This document shows positions 1 through 9,681 of a DNA stretch of 64,000 nt, piece by piece. Each line of letters starts with the position of its first letter. Position 1 is the stretch's first letter. The notes under the pieces are model-generated. The model had not been told where the DNA came from. It was given only the letters and a program-made list of their open reading frames with translations, and made no database searches. The position numbers were made by a program, and so were the translations under genes. This DNA is from Microcebus murinus (Eukaryota; Chordata; Mammalia; Primates; Cheirogaleidae), in the NCBI RefSeq assembly GCF_040939455.1, contig NC_134108.1:10011501-10075500 (forward strand), in the 5' to 3' direction.

Positions 1-29
1 AAACATCTAGAGTCACTGCTAATATTTTA

Positions 30-235
30 GATATGTCTTTCTAGACATGCTGATTTGTAACTTGCTTTTTCACATAACAATACATTGTGAACATCTTTCC
101 AATACATATGCTGCATTTTTAATGACTGCATAATAGTCTATTGAGTATGCCACAATTTATTTAAAATTCCTTAATGATGCACATTTATCTTGTTTTTAAT
201 GTATTGCTGTTCTCTTGATATTTCTGAGTTCCAGC
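30..235 (-). repeat. Old L1M-type 3' end remnant
   Basis: The stretch resembles the reverse complement of old L1M 3' UTRs: a 'cttgctttttcacataaca' phrase, then 'aatgactgcataatagtcta' and a 'ccacaatttattt' phrase in consensus order. It is diverged, with no open frame, poly(A) or target-site duplication. Family assignment is from memory of the consensus. Confidence 0.5.
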
Positions 236-880
236 TCTTTCTCGATATTGATGTCTCATATCTTCTCCTATGTTTCTTAACCAGTTCATGCTGTCACTGA
301 TGAGAAATATTGTAATGGTCAAAGATCTTTAATCAAAACAGTAATTCCATTGTTACCTCTTTTCTCTCCCTCTTCCATAGAAGCTTCCCTCAAATGGTAT
401 TAAAATGTTTTGTTCTGAGAGTGTCAGGCCAGGGATTTTCCTTAGCATTTCTTTTTTATTTCATATAATTTTCCTGAAATTCCCCTATAAACCGTCCTCT
501 TTTATTTTTCTTCGTATTATTTTTGTTTTTGTATGCCCATATTCCCTATTTTATTATACATTTGCCTGCCCATATTCCAGAACTGCAGAACATGTTCTGT
601 GCTTTCCTGGCTGCTACTTATATATATGGCAAGGTACTCAAGGCCTCCCAGCTTCCTTTTCCACGCCCCGAGAACTTCCGGTGCACAACCCCTGCGTTCC
701 CACCTGCCGGACGTTGCCTCCTTTGCTCATGTTGTTCTCTCAATGTGGAATCGCCTTTTTACTGTCACCCACGGCTGCTCTTCGGGGTCCAGCACAAACG
801 CCTGGCCCTTCACCAAGCATCCTGGGACCCCTTAGTCACAATTGTTCTTTCCTCTGTGCTTCGCAGCACTTTACTGGCAC
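236..880. other. Unique intergenic DNA, no feature seen
   Basis: Pyrimidine-rich single-copy-looking sequence between an L1 scrap and an L2 scrap. Open frames of 100-169 codons on the + strand overlap here (405-963), but their translations are low-information and match no family I know. GC content rises toward the CpG island. Confidence 0.5.
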
Positions 881-884
881 TTCC

Positions 885-965
885 AACATGCATTCATGGG
901 AAAGCATTTATTGAGCGCCTATGGTGTGCCCTGAAGAGCTGGGGCAGATACACAGAACAATGAGC
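885..965 (-). repeat. L2 3'-end remnant
   Basis: Contains 'gcatttattgagcgcctatg' followed by 'gagctgggg.agata', the reverse complement of the L2 LINE 3' end (cf. the 'ctcaataaatgtttgttgaa' end on the sense strand). Short and diverged. Confidence 0.65.
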
Positions 966-1439
966 CTTAGTACGCCCCTCCAGGAACCTTGGGCCCTGGG
1001 CAGATAGCTCGGACACACGAAACTGGACTCCAGTGCGGTACATGCGCAGCTGGGGGCAGGCGCGAGGTGCCAGGGGCCAGCTCGGGTGGACTCTCATTGG
1101 ATGCGCGGTTTCCCTTGGTGACTTCAAGGCCCTGAGAGGTAAGTGATCGTCCTTCATCCATCTTTTTACCCCTGGCAAAGTCGCCCGGGGCTTTGTGGTA
1201 GCGCCCGACAGGCCTTACGCCACGGAATCCGCATCTCAGGGCCGCTGAGCGGGCGGACACCAGGCACAGGCCCAACCCCAGCACCCACATTTCCCGGAGT
1301 CCGGTCTACTTTTCACATCTTTCCTCCTCCCTGAAATAGATGCACATTCGCCTCCAGATTTAGAATGGGAGCAATGACTATTTCACGAAAGCCTGGAAAA
1401 TATGACTTTTCCAGAAATGGCTTAAGTCGGTCATAGATC
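966..1439. other. CpG island shore with a consensus 5' splice site
   Basis: GC- and CpG-richer than the upstream DNA and free of recognisable repeats. An inverted CCAAT box (ATTGG, about 1097-1101) and a strong splice-donor consensus AG|GTAAGT (GT at 1139-1140) lie on the + strand. These could be the end of a short 5' exon transcribed rightward, but single motifs of this length also occur by chance. Confidence 0.35.
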
Positions 1440-2190
1440 TTAGGTTCCTGGCAACTGCAGGACGGGGCCGTGCCCTAACTGGATCCACTTCCTGCCAGGC
1501 CCGACTGGGAGTTTTGCGCGGGCACCGCGAGCCACACTCCCCGGCCCCGGGGCCAGGTGGGAGACGCAGGAGCGGGGCCTGTCGGACGGGCCGCGCGCCC
1601 TCCGCCGCCGGCGCGGGCTCCCCGGGCTCTTCGCCGGGCCGCGCGCTGCCTCCGAACTCCGCGGCGCCGCCCGATCCGCGCTCGGCTCCGGCCCGGGTTT
1701 TGCGGCCCGCCCGCCGCAGCGCTCTCCTAGCCGGAGGCTGGCGCCGCCGAGGCCGCGGCGGCCCGGGCGTGGGGGCCGCACCGCGCACGCGCGCCCGCGG
1801 GGTCGAAGGCTCCCTGCGCCCCGACTCCGCGGGGCCGGAACCCTCGCGCCGCCGCCCAGCCCGGAGCCGCCCGGGACCCGGACCCCGCGCGCCCCGCGCC
1901 CGGCAGGGACTATTTCCTCTGCCCGTGTCCTCGCCCCACTCCGGGAAGGAACATTCCTGGCTCTCCCCGCCCGGCTGCGTCTGTTCCCGCTCCTCCCCCG
2001 CCGCGTGTTTTCCGCCCCAGTAAAGATCGTGCCACACAAATAAGCCTCGAATGCCCTTTGCCGAGCGGGCGGAGGGCCGCGAGCGCGGAGCCCGAGCGGG
2101 CCATTTTCAGGGCGCGTCTCTGGAGCCGCTAAAAGTCTTGTTTTCTCCCAAAAGTGGAAGGGGGGCGGGCGTGGGGCCGCTTCCAACTGC
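1440..2190. promoter_or_regulatory. CpG island, probable promoter of an unidentified transcript
   Basis: About 750 bp of very GC-rich DNA with CpG at close to its expected frequency (runs such as 'gccgccggcgcgggc'), against CpG-depleted surroundings. No TATA box is evident. A GC box (GGGGCGGGC, 2162-2170) and a YY1-like 'gccattttc' near 2100 lie at the right edge. In mammals an unmethylated island of this size nearly always marks a promoter. Open frames of 169-248 codons cross it on both strands, but they consist almost wholly of R, P, A and G as expected of GC-rich noncoding sequence, and I recognise no domain. Direction of transcription is not decidable here; the candidate donor at 1139 lies outside the island core. 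Confidence 0.8.
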
Positions 2191-2225
2191 TACACACGCT
2201 CGAATAGTTGTCAGTAAAATCAAAC

Positions 2226-2233
2226 TGACGTCA
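2226..2233. promoter_or_regulatory. Palindromic cAMP response element (CRE)
   Basis: Perfect TGACGTCA octamer about 40 bp outside the CpG island edge. This is the full CREB/ATF site, rare in CpG-depleted mammalian DNA and usually functional when it is next to a CpG island promoter. Function here is inferred. Confidence 0.6.
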
Positions 2234-2276
2234 GCCCCGGGGAAAAAAGATAGGTCTCTTTTGTTCTCATGTTTTC

Positions 2277-2331
2277 TCCCCCCACCCCCCTTGTGATCAA
2301 AGGCAAAAAACATTTTTTGGAGGTGGGGGGA
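2277..2331. promoter_or_regulatory. G/C-tract inverted repeat with a TCF/LEF site in the loop
   Basis: Left arm 2277-2289 (C-tract, A, C-tract) and right arm 2319-2331 (GGAGGTGGGGGGA) pair over 13 bp with one mismatch. The 29-nt spacer contains TGATCAAAGG, a perfect TCF/LEF (ATCAAAG) site at about 2294-2303. Lies 45-100 bp from the CRE. Confidence 0.45.
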
Positions 2332-2334
2332 AGA

Positions 2335-2600
2335 CAAAAAGGGAAAAAAAAATTGTAATGCAAAGAGATAGCTTCCATTAGAGCTCCTGCCCCGGCGATG
2401 GGAATGTTTAATGAATGCATCAAGCCTTTTGATCACCCTCGCTCGGTTGGGTTCAGTAGTGCCGGAAGGTTAGTTGCATATCCTGTGGCTGATCTGAAAT
2501 TCGATCAGCAGAGGGGGCAAAGAAAAGAAAAGCATTTTAATGGGAATCAATAGAGGATCACAGGTCCTGGAAGGAAATACGTGTTGATTAAAAATGCCAC
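2335..2600. promoter_or_regulatory. Putative conserved regulatory element beside the CpG island
   Basis: Repeat-free sequence of balanced composition with several developmental-type motifs: a TCF-like TGATCAAAAGG in reverse orientation at about 2427-2437, a POU/homeodomain-like 'gttgcatatcc' near 2473, 'gatctgaaattcgatc' near 2491, and 'cagcagagggggca' near 2506, a weak CTCF-like word. Conservation cannot be measured from one sequence; this call rests on the motif cluster and its position. Confidence 0.35.
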
Positions 2601-2644
2601 AAGATTAAAAAATGTTCACAACTGGTTCTAAAAAAGGAGAAAAA

Positions 2645-2648
<4 letters not shown>

Positions 2649-2700
<52 letters not shown>

Positions 2701-2727
2701 GAGAGGGAGAGGAGGAGGGGAAAAAAC
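2649..2727 (+). repeat. (GA)n microsatellite and purine tract
   Basis: Uninterrupted AG dinucleotides at 2649-2697, continued as a polypurine run to about 2727. The ORF reading RERERE through it is an artefact. Such tracts bind GAGA-type factors and can form triplex DNA. Confidence 0.95.
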
Positions 2728-3825
2728 CCTTAGCAATCTATTTTCTCTGTGTGTTGCTGCCAGAGAGGCAGTCAGCAGACCAACAGTTTGTGTAATGCTT
2801 CAAGCTACAGCGGGCAAATTTAAAGCTGTATGCTCAGAACAACATAATAAATACTTATTGAAAATGCATTTCTATTTCTAAGCGGGGTTCACTCATGCAT
2901 TATACAAAACACCTAGGGCTGCGGTAGCGAGACATAAGGGGACAAATAAGGTGTACTGTGACTCGAGTTCTTAAGACTAAACTCTGGCTTTTAACAGTTG
3001 AGAGCAAGTACACACACACTTTAGTTTTTTAAAAAAATAAAAAACTAAACTAATAGCTTGGAAAGATACACAGACTTAAATTGTCTAAAACTTTAAAAAA
3101 GTTGTAATTTAAAAATATCTGGTAACCGAGAGGGCGAGAAGGGTAGCAAGGGGAGTCAGTGGTAGATAGCATATTGATTGGGTTACAGAGTGGAAAATTA
3201 TTGCCCTGTAGGTTGGGAAAGTGATCAACAATGTGATAAAATGGTTGGGGGTTTTATGACTATCCACCTACTACAGGGGAAAGGGAAAAAGGCTTTTTAA
3301 ACCCACTCTTGGACACAAAAACACAGCTACACACTCTGCTTACATAGATTTTTGGAAAGGAATCAATAGCATTTAAATTTTTACATATTTAACAAAGGTC
3401 CTTCATTATTGTGAGAGAATCCAAAGAGCAGTGTTGGCCTGTCCTTCCTTTCAATAGCCTTTTATGGGACCCTCAAGGGACTCCTGCATGCTAGTCCTAC
3501 CCTTTACCTCTGTCTTCCTTAGTCTCACTTTTTCTTTCAACCTCTCTGAAGAACATAAAAAGGATCATGGAGGGTTTTCAGGGCATTTTCCCTTGGATAT
3601 TCCCAATATTTAATTTCAGCAGTTTGGATTAAGGGGGATCTATCACAATTGCGGTTTCCTTGTTCAGCCACGAATTTTCTTAACCTCAATATTTCCCATT
3701 TCTACTAGATTATAAAATCTTTGAAGGCAAGGGATGGCCTTTCTCATTATTTTGAACAATGCTCCTTAGAACAAAAGCTTGCACCTGGGAAGTAGTAGAG
3801 AAAGTTGATTGAGTGCTTTGGGTTA
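2728..3825. other. Unique noncoding DNA
   Basis: Single-copy-looking AT-rich sequence. A small hairpin lies at 3021-3048: arms TTAGTTTTTT and AAAAAACTAA, 8-nt A-rich spacer. No gene, RNA or transposon recognised. Confidence 0.5.
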
Positions 3826-4010
3826 ATAGCGGCAGATGACCCATGAGATTTCAGAGAGGAAAAATATTTCTGGGTAACCTCAGACAAATTTCTTAGCTTC
3901 TCTGAGCTTCAGGTTCCTCATCTATAAAAGTGGGTTGCTTATAGTTATCTACGAGGACTCACTCTTTTTGTGTGAATGAAACAATGTTAGTAAGGCACAT
4001 TGTCTAATAT
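3826..4010 (+). repeat. MIR SINE remnant
   Basis: Matches the MIR core and 3' half in order: '..gggtaacctcagacaaatt', 'cttagcttctctgagcttca', 'ggttcctcatctataaaa.tggg', then '..gaatgaaacaatgttagtaa'. The typical MIR phrase is the cell-count-like 'cctcagtttcctcatctgta'. Diverged, tRNA-derived promoter lost. Confidence 0.75.
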
Positions 4011-4089
4011 CTGGATATATATAAATATAAATTAATGTATAGAAATTCTATCTATCTTGTTCCTTTTCCACAGATTTCCCCCACTCAGG

Positions 4090-4560
4090 AGCTCTGCCTC
4101 CTTTATTCACACTTTTGTGTAGTCTCCTCGTTGAATCTGGGCTGTAGCTGAAATGACACTGTGACTTTCAAGATTCGATCATAAGAATGATGCTTCTATC
4201 TGGGTCTATTGGAATGCTTGCTCTTAGGACACTCCCTCTCAGGATGCAGCTACAATCTTCAAGAATCAGGATTTGTGTGTAGATGAGATCACATGCAGGT
4301 GGGCAGGTTGATAGCATGCAAATTGTTCCCAGCAATGAACTCCCAGCCAACAGATAACATCAACTGCCAGCCTGTGACGTGTGAACTAGCTGTCTTGGAT
4401 GTCCAGTCCTGTTGAACCTTCTGTTGACTCCCCAGCTGCTATCTGACTGCAATTGCAGTCAGAAAGACCTCAAGCAAGAACTTCCTAGCTGAGCTCAGTC
4501 AACCCACAGAACCATGAGAGATAATAAATAATAAATATATAAAATGAGCAAATGCAAGCT
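4090..4560 (+). repeat. MaLR (MLT1-like) solo LTR remnant
   Basis: Shows the MaLR LTR layout of 'cccagccaaca.ataacatca', 'actgccagcctgtgacgtg', 'aagacctcaagcaagaac', and an 'acccacagaaccatgagaga' plus 'taataaat' 3' region. No internal retroviral sequence follows. Contains a 22-bp perfect palindrome (4442-4463). Subfamily not determined. Confidence 0.6.
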
Positions 4561-5177
4561 TTTTATTGATATCTTAATTTTATAGTAGGTACTAAACCTG
4601 CCTATTGAATAAACATAAATGAAATAAACTAGCTGCTTGGCAGGCTCTTCCTTACCCATCCTCCCAACCCCTTTTATTCCTCAGCACCCCCAGTGGTGCC
4701 TCAGCCCTTGTTGCTGAGGGTAGAAAGCTAGGTGCTGGCTACACAAAGACAGATGGTGTAAGCCCTTTCCTCAGGGGCTTAGAGTCCAAATGGGGAGAGA
4801 AGACACTTTTCCCAAGAAGGGGAAGCCATTTATGCACTGGTAGGTCCTGGCATAGAGTAAAATGAGTGTGGAACCATATGTTCTTAAATGAAAATATTGT
4901 TTATTTTCTATAACATGCTGATTGGAGGGAGGAAAAGTGATCTAGGGTTTGAGCTGGTCTTTGCTTGTAAGGATTTTTCTTTTCAGCTTCTTTCTGATAT
5001 AGTTCTACCTTTTCTGGGATTTTCAAAATGTTAGAGTTTAAGGGGACAAATTTCTAGTAGTTTAGGAGCCATCAAAATGGGCAGATGTAGTGTCTTATTT
5101 TAGTATTTATGCTACTAAGCGATGACTTGGAAGATACACTCCTTCTTTGTATTAATAATATAGTCAGTGCCCTTTGG
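4561..5177. other. Unique noncoding DNA
   Basis: No reading frame or recognised repeat of note. Includes CTCF-like 'ggcaccactgggggtgct' (reverse strand, about 4688-4702), weak on its own. Confidence 0.45.
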
Positions 5178-5230
5178 CATGAAGCTAATCTGTGTGTTCC
5201 ATTCATTTAATTCTTCATTCATTCATTCAA
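5178..5230 (+). repeat. 53-bp exact direct repeat, copy 1
   Basis: Identical over 53 bp to 6095-6147 and flanked by unrelated sequence. Ends in an ATTC-rich run. The run explains part of the match, but the first 30 bp are of ordinary complexity. Confidence 0.9.
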
Positions 5231-6094
5231 GAATGGTTTTTATGTGGTAGGGCTAGAGCTTTGGGCTGCATCTGCCATGCACTTCATTTGCTAGGCCTGC
5301 AGTAGTTATGAGAGGCTTTTTTTCCATCACAGATGATTCTACTCAAGAATGATGTGAGGGAAGAGAAGGTGTGCGCAGGAAATAATTGGGGTTCACAAGT
5401 AAAGTGCAACTTAATTTAGTTTTTTTATTTTTGAAAGAGAAATTGTAAACTTACCAACTTGTTTTACAAATTGAATGAATACAAATGAAAATGAAAAGAA
5501 AACGTATAAATCTCAACAATGGCAATTTAAAGGCAGCGATGGACATGGAGAAGAGAAAGGTGAGCACAGAGAGTGTGGAGAGGACAGGGAGAGGTGGCTT
5601 GAAGGACTCCAGGATGAGTCTGTTACTTTGATGCTTGAATTAGGAGTGGAGAGATTCTGGGAATACCTTTAGTTGGATGTTTATGTGTTTTTTTCTTACA
5701 TCTACAATAAAATTTTACATAGATAAAACACAGAGCCTTTTTGATTTGGTTGATGTTAATATATATGAATATACTATACATACACATAATAACCCCAGTG
5801 AAAAATGGGTCAGCTACTCTTCACAGCTCTTCATAGGCCTTTTAAGAATTATATTCCGAATGCAATAGTTACAACCTTCCAGAACAGAAATTACTTTCTG
5901 GAATGTACCAGTTGGGAAGTGTAATGTCATCTCATAGGGGATTGGCTGAAGTTGCATTCAACCCCTTCCTGTTATCTGCAACTTGGTTTGTGTCATCTGT
6001 ATGGTAGATTGTATACTTCATTCTAATTGGATGATTGGGTCCCCAGATTTGTCTTTGGAGTTGAACATGTCTCTTGAAATTGAGCCCTCTTTTT
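5231..6094. other. Unique noncoding DNA between the 53-bp repeats
   Basis: No recognised transposon or gene. Short open frames of 63-65 codons (5475-5868) look random. Confidence 0.45.
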
Positions 6095-6147
6095 CATGAA
6101 GCTAATCTGTGTGTTCCATTCATTTAATTCTTCATTCATTCATTCAA
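6095..6147 (+). repeat. 53-bp exact direct repeat, copy 2
   Basis: Same 53 bp as 5178-5230. Its right half merges with the antisense end of an L2 element ('attcattcattcaacaaaca'), so this may be the source copy. Confidence 0.9.
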
Positions 6148-6490
6148 CAAACATGCATTATCTGTCTATTATGGGGCAAACACTGTACTAAGAGCTGGGG
6201 CTACATTGATGAGCAAAGCACAGTTGTAGCCTTCCAACAGCTTCCAGGTTTATTGGAAAGACCCACAGGTAATCGGGTGAGCACTGGAAGGAAAACTGGA
6301 GTGATTCTGAACACTGAGGAAACCATAAGAAAAGGGAAAAGTGGGGAGCATCCTCAGAGAGCCTGAGTTGAGACCTAGAAAAATGGCTGGGAATAGCTAG
6401 GGGAAGACTATAGCTTAGGAAAACATAGTAAGGAGAAAGATGGGAATTGCAAGTATTTGAGATGTGGTGTGGAGATTATTAATTTTGTCC
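6121..6490 (-). repeat. L2 LINE 3' end
   Basis: Reverse complement of the L2 3' end: 'ttcattcattcattcaacaa', '..ctattatggggcaaacactg', 'tactaagagctggggctaca', 'ttgatgagcaaagcacagtt', then a diverged body to about 6490. No coding capacity. Confidence 0.75.
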
Positions 6491-6847
6491 TAAGGTCTGT
6501 AAAGACACTTGCTTAAGCTAGTCTTGACTTTTCAGAAAATTTAGATGGAGTAATTACTGTACGACTCAGTCACCTTTTAAGCTCTGAGCTGTTTTGCAGA
6601 TTAACTGTGCCCCACTTTCACTATGTGTCTTAGCAATGGCTTCTCCTGAATCTGACTAACACTGAGGCAGAGTTCCATCTGTATTAGTGGCTGTAGCTGT
6701 CATTTTGGAAAAGTGATGTTTTTCATCTACTTTTATGGTTGTACCTTAATGTCATTGTTGATGTTGATTATGTTCCATAATATTATATGTTTTGTACCTA
6801 CAATCATGTTTGCATTTATTTTGTAGTTGCAGTACTTTAATTTCATA
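6491..6847. other. Unique noncoding DNA
   Basis: AT-rich, no recognised feature. Confidence 0.45.
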
Positions 6848-7080
6848 GTATCTATTTTTAATTGTGGTAAAATATACACCACATAGAATTTACAATTTTA
6901 ACCATTTTTAAGAGTATAGCTCAGTGGCATTAAGTACATTTACATTGTTGTGCAACCACCAGTCACCCTCCATTCTCTAGTAATTCCCCATTTCCCCCTC
7001 TTCCATCTCCTGAAAACCACCATTCTACTTTCTGAACTTGACTATTCTAGCTACCTCATATAGCCATTTTACATTTTGAA
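6848..7080 (-). repeat. L1M-type 3' UTR remnant
   Basis: Carries the phrases 'attgtggtaaaatatacacc', 'gcattaagtacatttacatt' and 'gttgtgcaaccacc', followed by 'ccccatttccccc', as in antisense L1M 3' regions. A second copy of the same family lies at 30843-31660. Confidence 0.65.
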
Positions 7081-8269
7081 CTTTTTGGCAGAATGGCTGT
7101 CAGACTTGAAATAGTGTTGGGGAAAGATTTTGCAAGATGAATTACTGAAAATTTTAATGTATTTAGGTATTCTGCACACAGATTTTTAAATTTTCTGTGA
7201 ATGTGAAATTTATTCTGGAGCTGGTTATGTCAATGTATCTTAAGTTGTCATCGATGGAGGGGGCGACAACGTTTTGCCTTATAAAGATTATTAAACAATT
7301 AGGATGGCATGATAGTACTATAGGTATACATTTTTTCATGACACCCTATCTAATTTGGTTGGATCTTTCTCCAATATGTAAAACTGTGTCCGCCAGCTGA
7401 AACAATCTTATTCAATATCTCTCAATACAACTTTGTTAGTAGCTCTCGTAATGCATGAAAGAAGATGGTAAATATTATGATGTATTTTATAATCACTCAT
7501 TTTACACTTTACTGAAAATAGCAAAAATAACATTTTGTTTCAGTCACAAATATCAAGAAATAACACTTTATACTCTAGTGTATAAAAATTTCTTAATTTC
7601 CTATTTAGTAAAAATGATTCTGAGAAGTAAAGATAGGAAACTACAGTTTACATTGTCCTCAACCCTTTAAAAAATTTTTACAGTAAGATTACAGGCATAT
7701 ACTTGCATTATAAATAATTTTATTGCCAAGTTATCCATGTGAAAATTTAATTAATATAAATTATACATTACAATAAAAATGATCTCTATAATGGCAAAAT
7801 TTAGGCTTTTATAGCCTTCTGCTTTCAATATGATGTCATCTTTGCCAGAATGATTTGAAAAAGGTCTTCACTCTTAGAACTAATTTCTTTATAAGAATTC
7901 TAGTTCTTAGGTTGCAGTAAAGATAGAGGAACCTCATTAATTCTCACTTTGCTAATCCATAAACCCTATAATTTCCACAAAAATTCCTCAGCAATATCAT
8001 TTTACTTCACAGGAAACATTTTATAGCCAAGAGCTGTAGGCAAATCTCAAATCGCTAAGAATTCATTACTTTTGCCAAATATATTACAGGCCATTCACTA
8101 GCTATCACAAAATATTATGACTGAATTACATTTATCTAAATAAACTAGTAAAGCAAATATCATGACTCCAAATTCAAATGTAAAACAATCATGTGCACAT
8201 ATTTGCATATTTCCATACATTATATACACATATATAAATGTGATATATTGTTACAATAATAGCCGCTAA
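7081..8269. other. AT-rich unique DNA
   Basis: Strongly AT-rich, repeat-poor. An octamer ATTTGCAT word at about 8202 is isolated. Open frames at 7197-7670 have no recognisable content. Confidence 0.45.
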
Positions 8270-8757
8270 TAATCACATTTTCCTCTATTCATGTGTCTTT
8301 GCTACTCCTTTAAATAATAGAAGTACATTTTTTTCCATCTTTTGACCATGGGCTGGCCTTGTGACTTGATTTGACGAATAGAATATGGCAGAAGTGACAT
8401 TGGGTGCCTATGAGTCTAGGATTATCCAAGCTGTGGAGCCTCTGCTTTTGCTCTCTTGTCACCCTGAGCCTGCCATGCTGTGAAGAGTTATGTTTAGGAT
8501 GAAAGATCTTCTGGAGAGAAAGGCCCAGGTAAGCCCAGCCCTAGGCAACCTGCCCACTGATTGTATCCAGGTAAGACTGGCAAAGAACTCCCCAGTCAGC
8601 CTATAGAATCATGAGAAATAATAAATTATGGTTGTTTTAAAACACTATGTTTTGGGGTATTTTGCATGAGAATGTCCAGTTATTCTAGCACCATTTGTGG
8701 AAAAGGCTACCTTTGTTCAATTGTGTTGCTTTTGTTCCTTGTCAAAGAAACTGACAC
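8270..8757 (+). mobile_element. MaLR/MLT1-type LTR, interrupted by an L1 scrap
   Basis: Typical MaLR LTR phrases in order: 'ccatgggctggccttgtgac', 'aatatggcagaagtgacatt', 'agcctgccatgctgtgaaga', and 'atgagaaataataaattatg' followed by 'gttttggggt'. The last LTR bases ('aaactgacaca', to 8757) are separated from the rest by an antisense L1 fragment at 8666-8747 that replaces roughly 16 bp of expected LTR sequence. A non-coding relic. Confidence 0.65.
8666..8747 (-). repeat. 80-bp internal L1 fragment inserted in the LTR
   Basis: 'aatgtccagttattctagca' plus 'ccatttgtggaaaaggct' is the antisense of an L1 region near the 3' end of ORF2. There is no poly(A), no 3' end and no target-site duplication, and the surrounding LTR resumes directly afterwards. 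Confidence 0.6.
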
Positions 8758-9681
8758 AGAAATTGGTATGTAACAGTAGGTGCAAGTGTAGCAAAATCCT
8801 AAAACATGTGACATTGGTTTGGCAACTGAGTGGCAAGCGCAGGCTGCAATGGCAGCAAGGATTTTGTTAGCAGATACTATGAGAACAGTGAGGAAATGGC
8901 TATAGAAGGCTGTAAGGGGATGACCTGTGTCATGTGATGAGCAAACTCATGGCCCCAGTGGCTTAGATGCCAGAAAATGTAACTAATGAACTTGTGGACT
9001 TGGCTAAGGAGATTTCCAGACAAAGTGGTGAATGTGACTATTTTTTTTTTTTTAATTTTTAACCTGGGAAGAGATAAATAAGCCAAAGAATGAAATGTTT
9101 AGTTTATAATTAGAATTTACAGGGACTGTAAGATAGCCAGGACTTTTTGGGTTGGAAATAAAAGTATTTCAAATTTCTAGTCTATCCAGTAGGCAAAAGA
9201 TTCTCAAAATAAGAAATGGTCTCAGGGTAAAGATTGAATCAAGACTGTGGCCATAAGACCTTTGTTAAAATTTCAGAATAATTTGAGGGGGTGCCTAATA
9301 GATTTTTGTCAGTCAGACAAATTGTTTCTAAGGATCTTAAGGGAATTACTGAATAGCAACTTGACATGTCCCAAATAGAGATATGTCTTGAAAAGAATTA
9401 TAAATATGCCTTTAGGGCATGTAGAGAAACTCTGTAAAATTCATAGGAAGCCCATAACATTTTTTGAGAATATTGTATTTATGAGAACACTATCAGCTTG
9501 GACTAAAAGGGAGAGAGAGAATTCAAAATTAAGAAGGGGCCTCTGGGCTCCTGACTTTCTCTGGACAGAAAGAAGACCAAGGAAGCTGCTCAGCTGCAAA
9601 CATAGGCCCATTTTGGTAATGAATGAAAGGTGTTTCAGAAGGTAGAGCCGCAAGTCTAGAGGGCAGAGCCAAGAGCTGAGA
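8758..9681 (+). mobile_element. MaLR/ERVL-type internal region, decayed
   Basis: Directly follows the LTR with the usual 'gaaattggta' start of MaLR internal sequence, then phrases repeated genome-wide in this family ('aggctgtaaggggatgacct', 'aatttctagtctatccagta', 'ccataacattttttgagaat'). No retroviral enzyme domain, primer-binding site or second LTR is visible; it ends abruptly where an antisense L1 begins. All frames are broken, so there is no retroviral function. Family name is tentative. Confidence 0.5.

Noticed and set aside
405..963. + strand frames of 100-169 codons near the left end
   Set aside because: Three overlapping frames of similar length, no recognisable domain, and the 3' part runs into an L2 remnant.
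1378..2186. Minus-strand frames of 219 and 248 codons and a + strand frame of 169 codons through the CpG island
   Set aside because: Composition is almost only R/P/A/G, several frames overlap on both strands, and none shows a domain. This is expected of GC-rich noncoding DNA, where stops are rare.
2612..2881. 89-codon frame with an RE repeat
   Set aside because: Read through the (GA)n tract.
4688..4702. CTCF-like word on the reverse strand
   Set aside because: Two or more core mismatches; too weak to list as a separate site.
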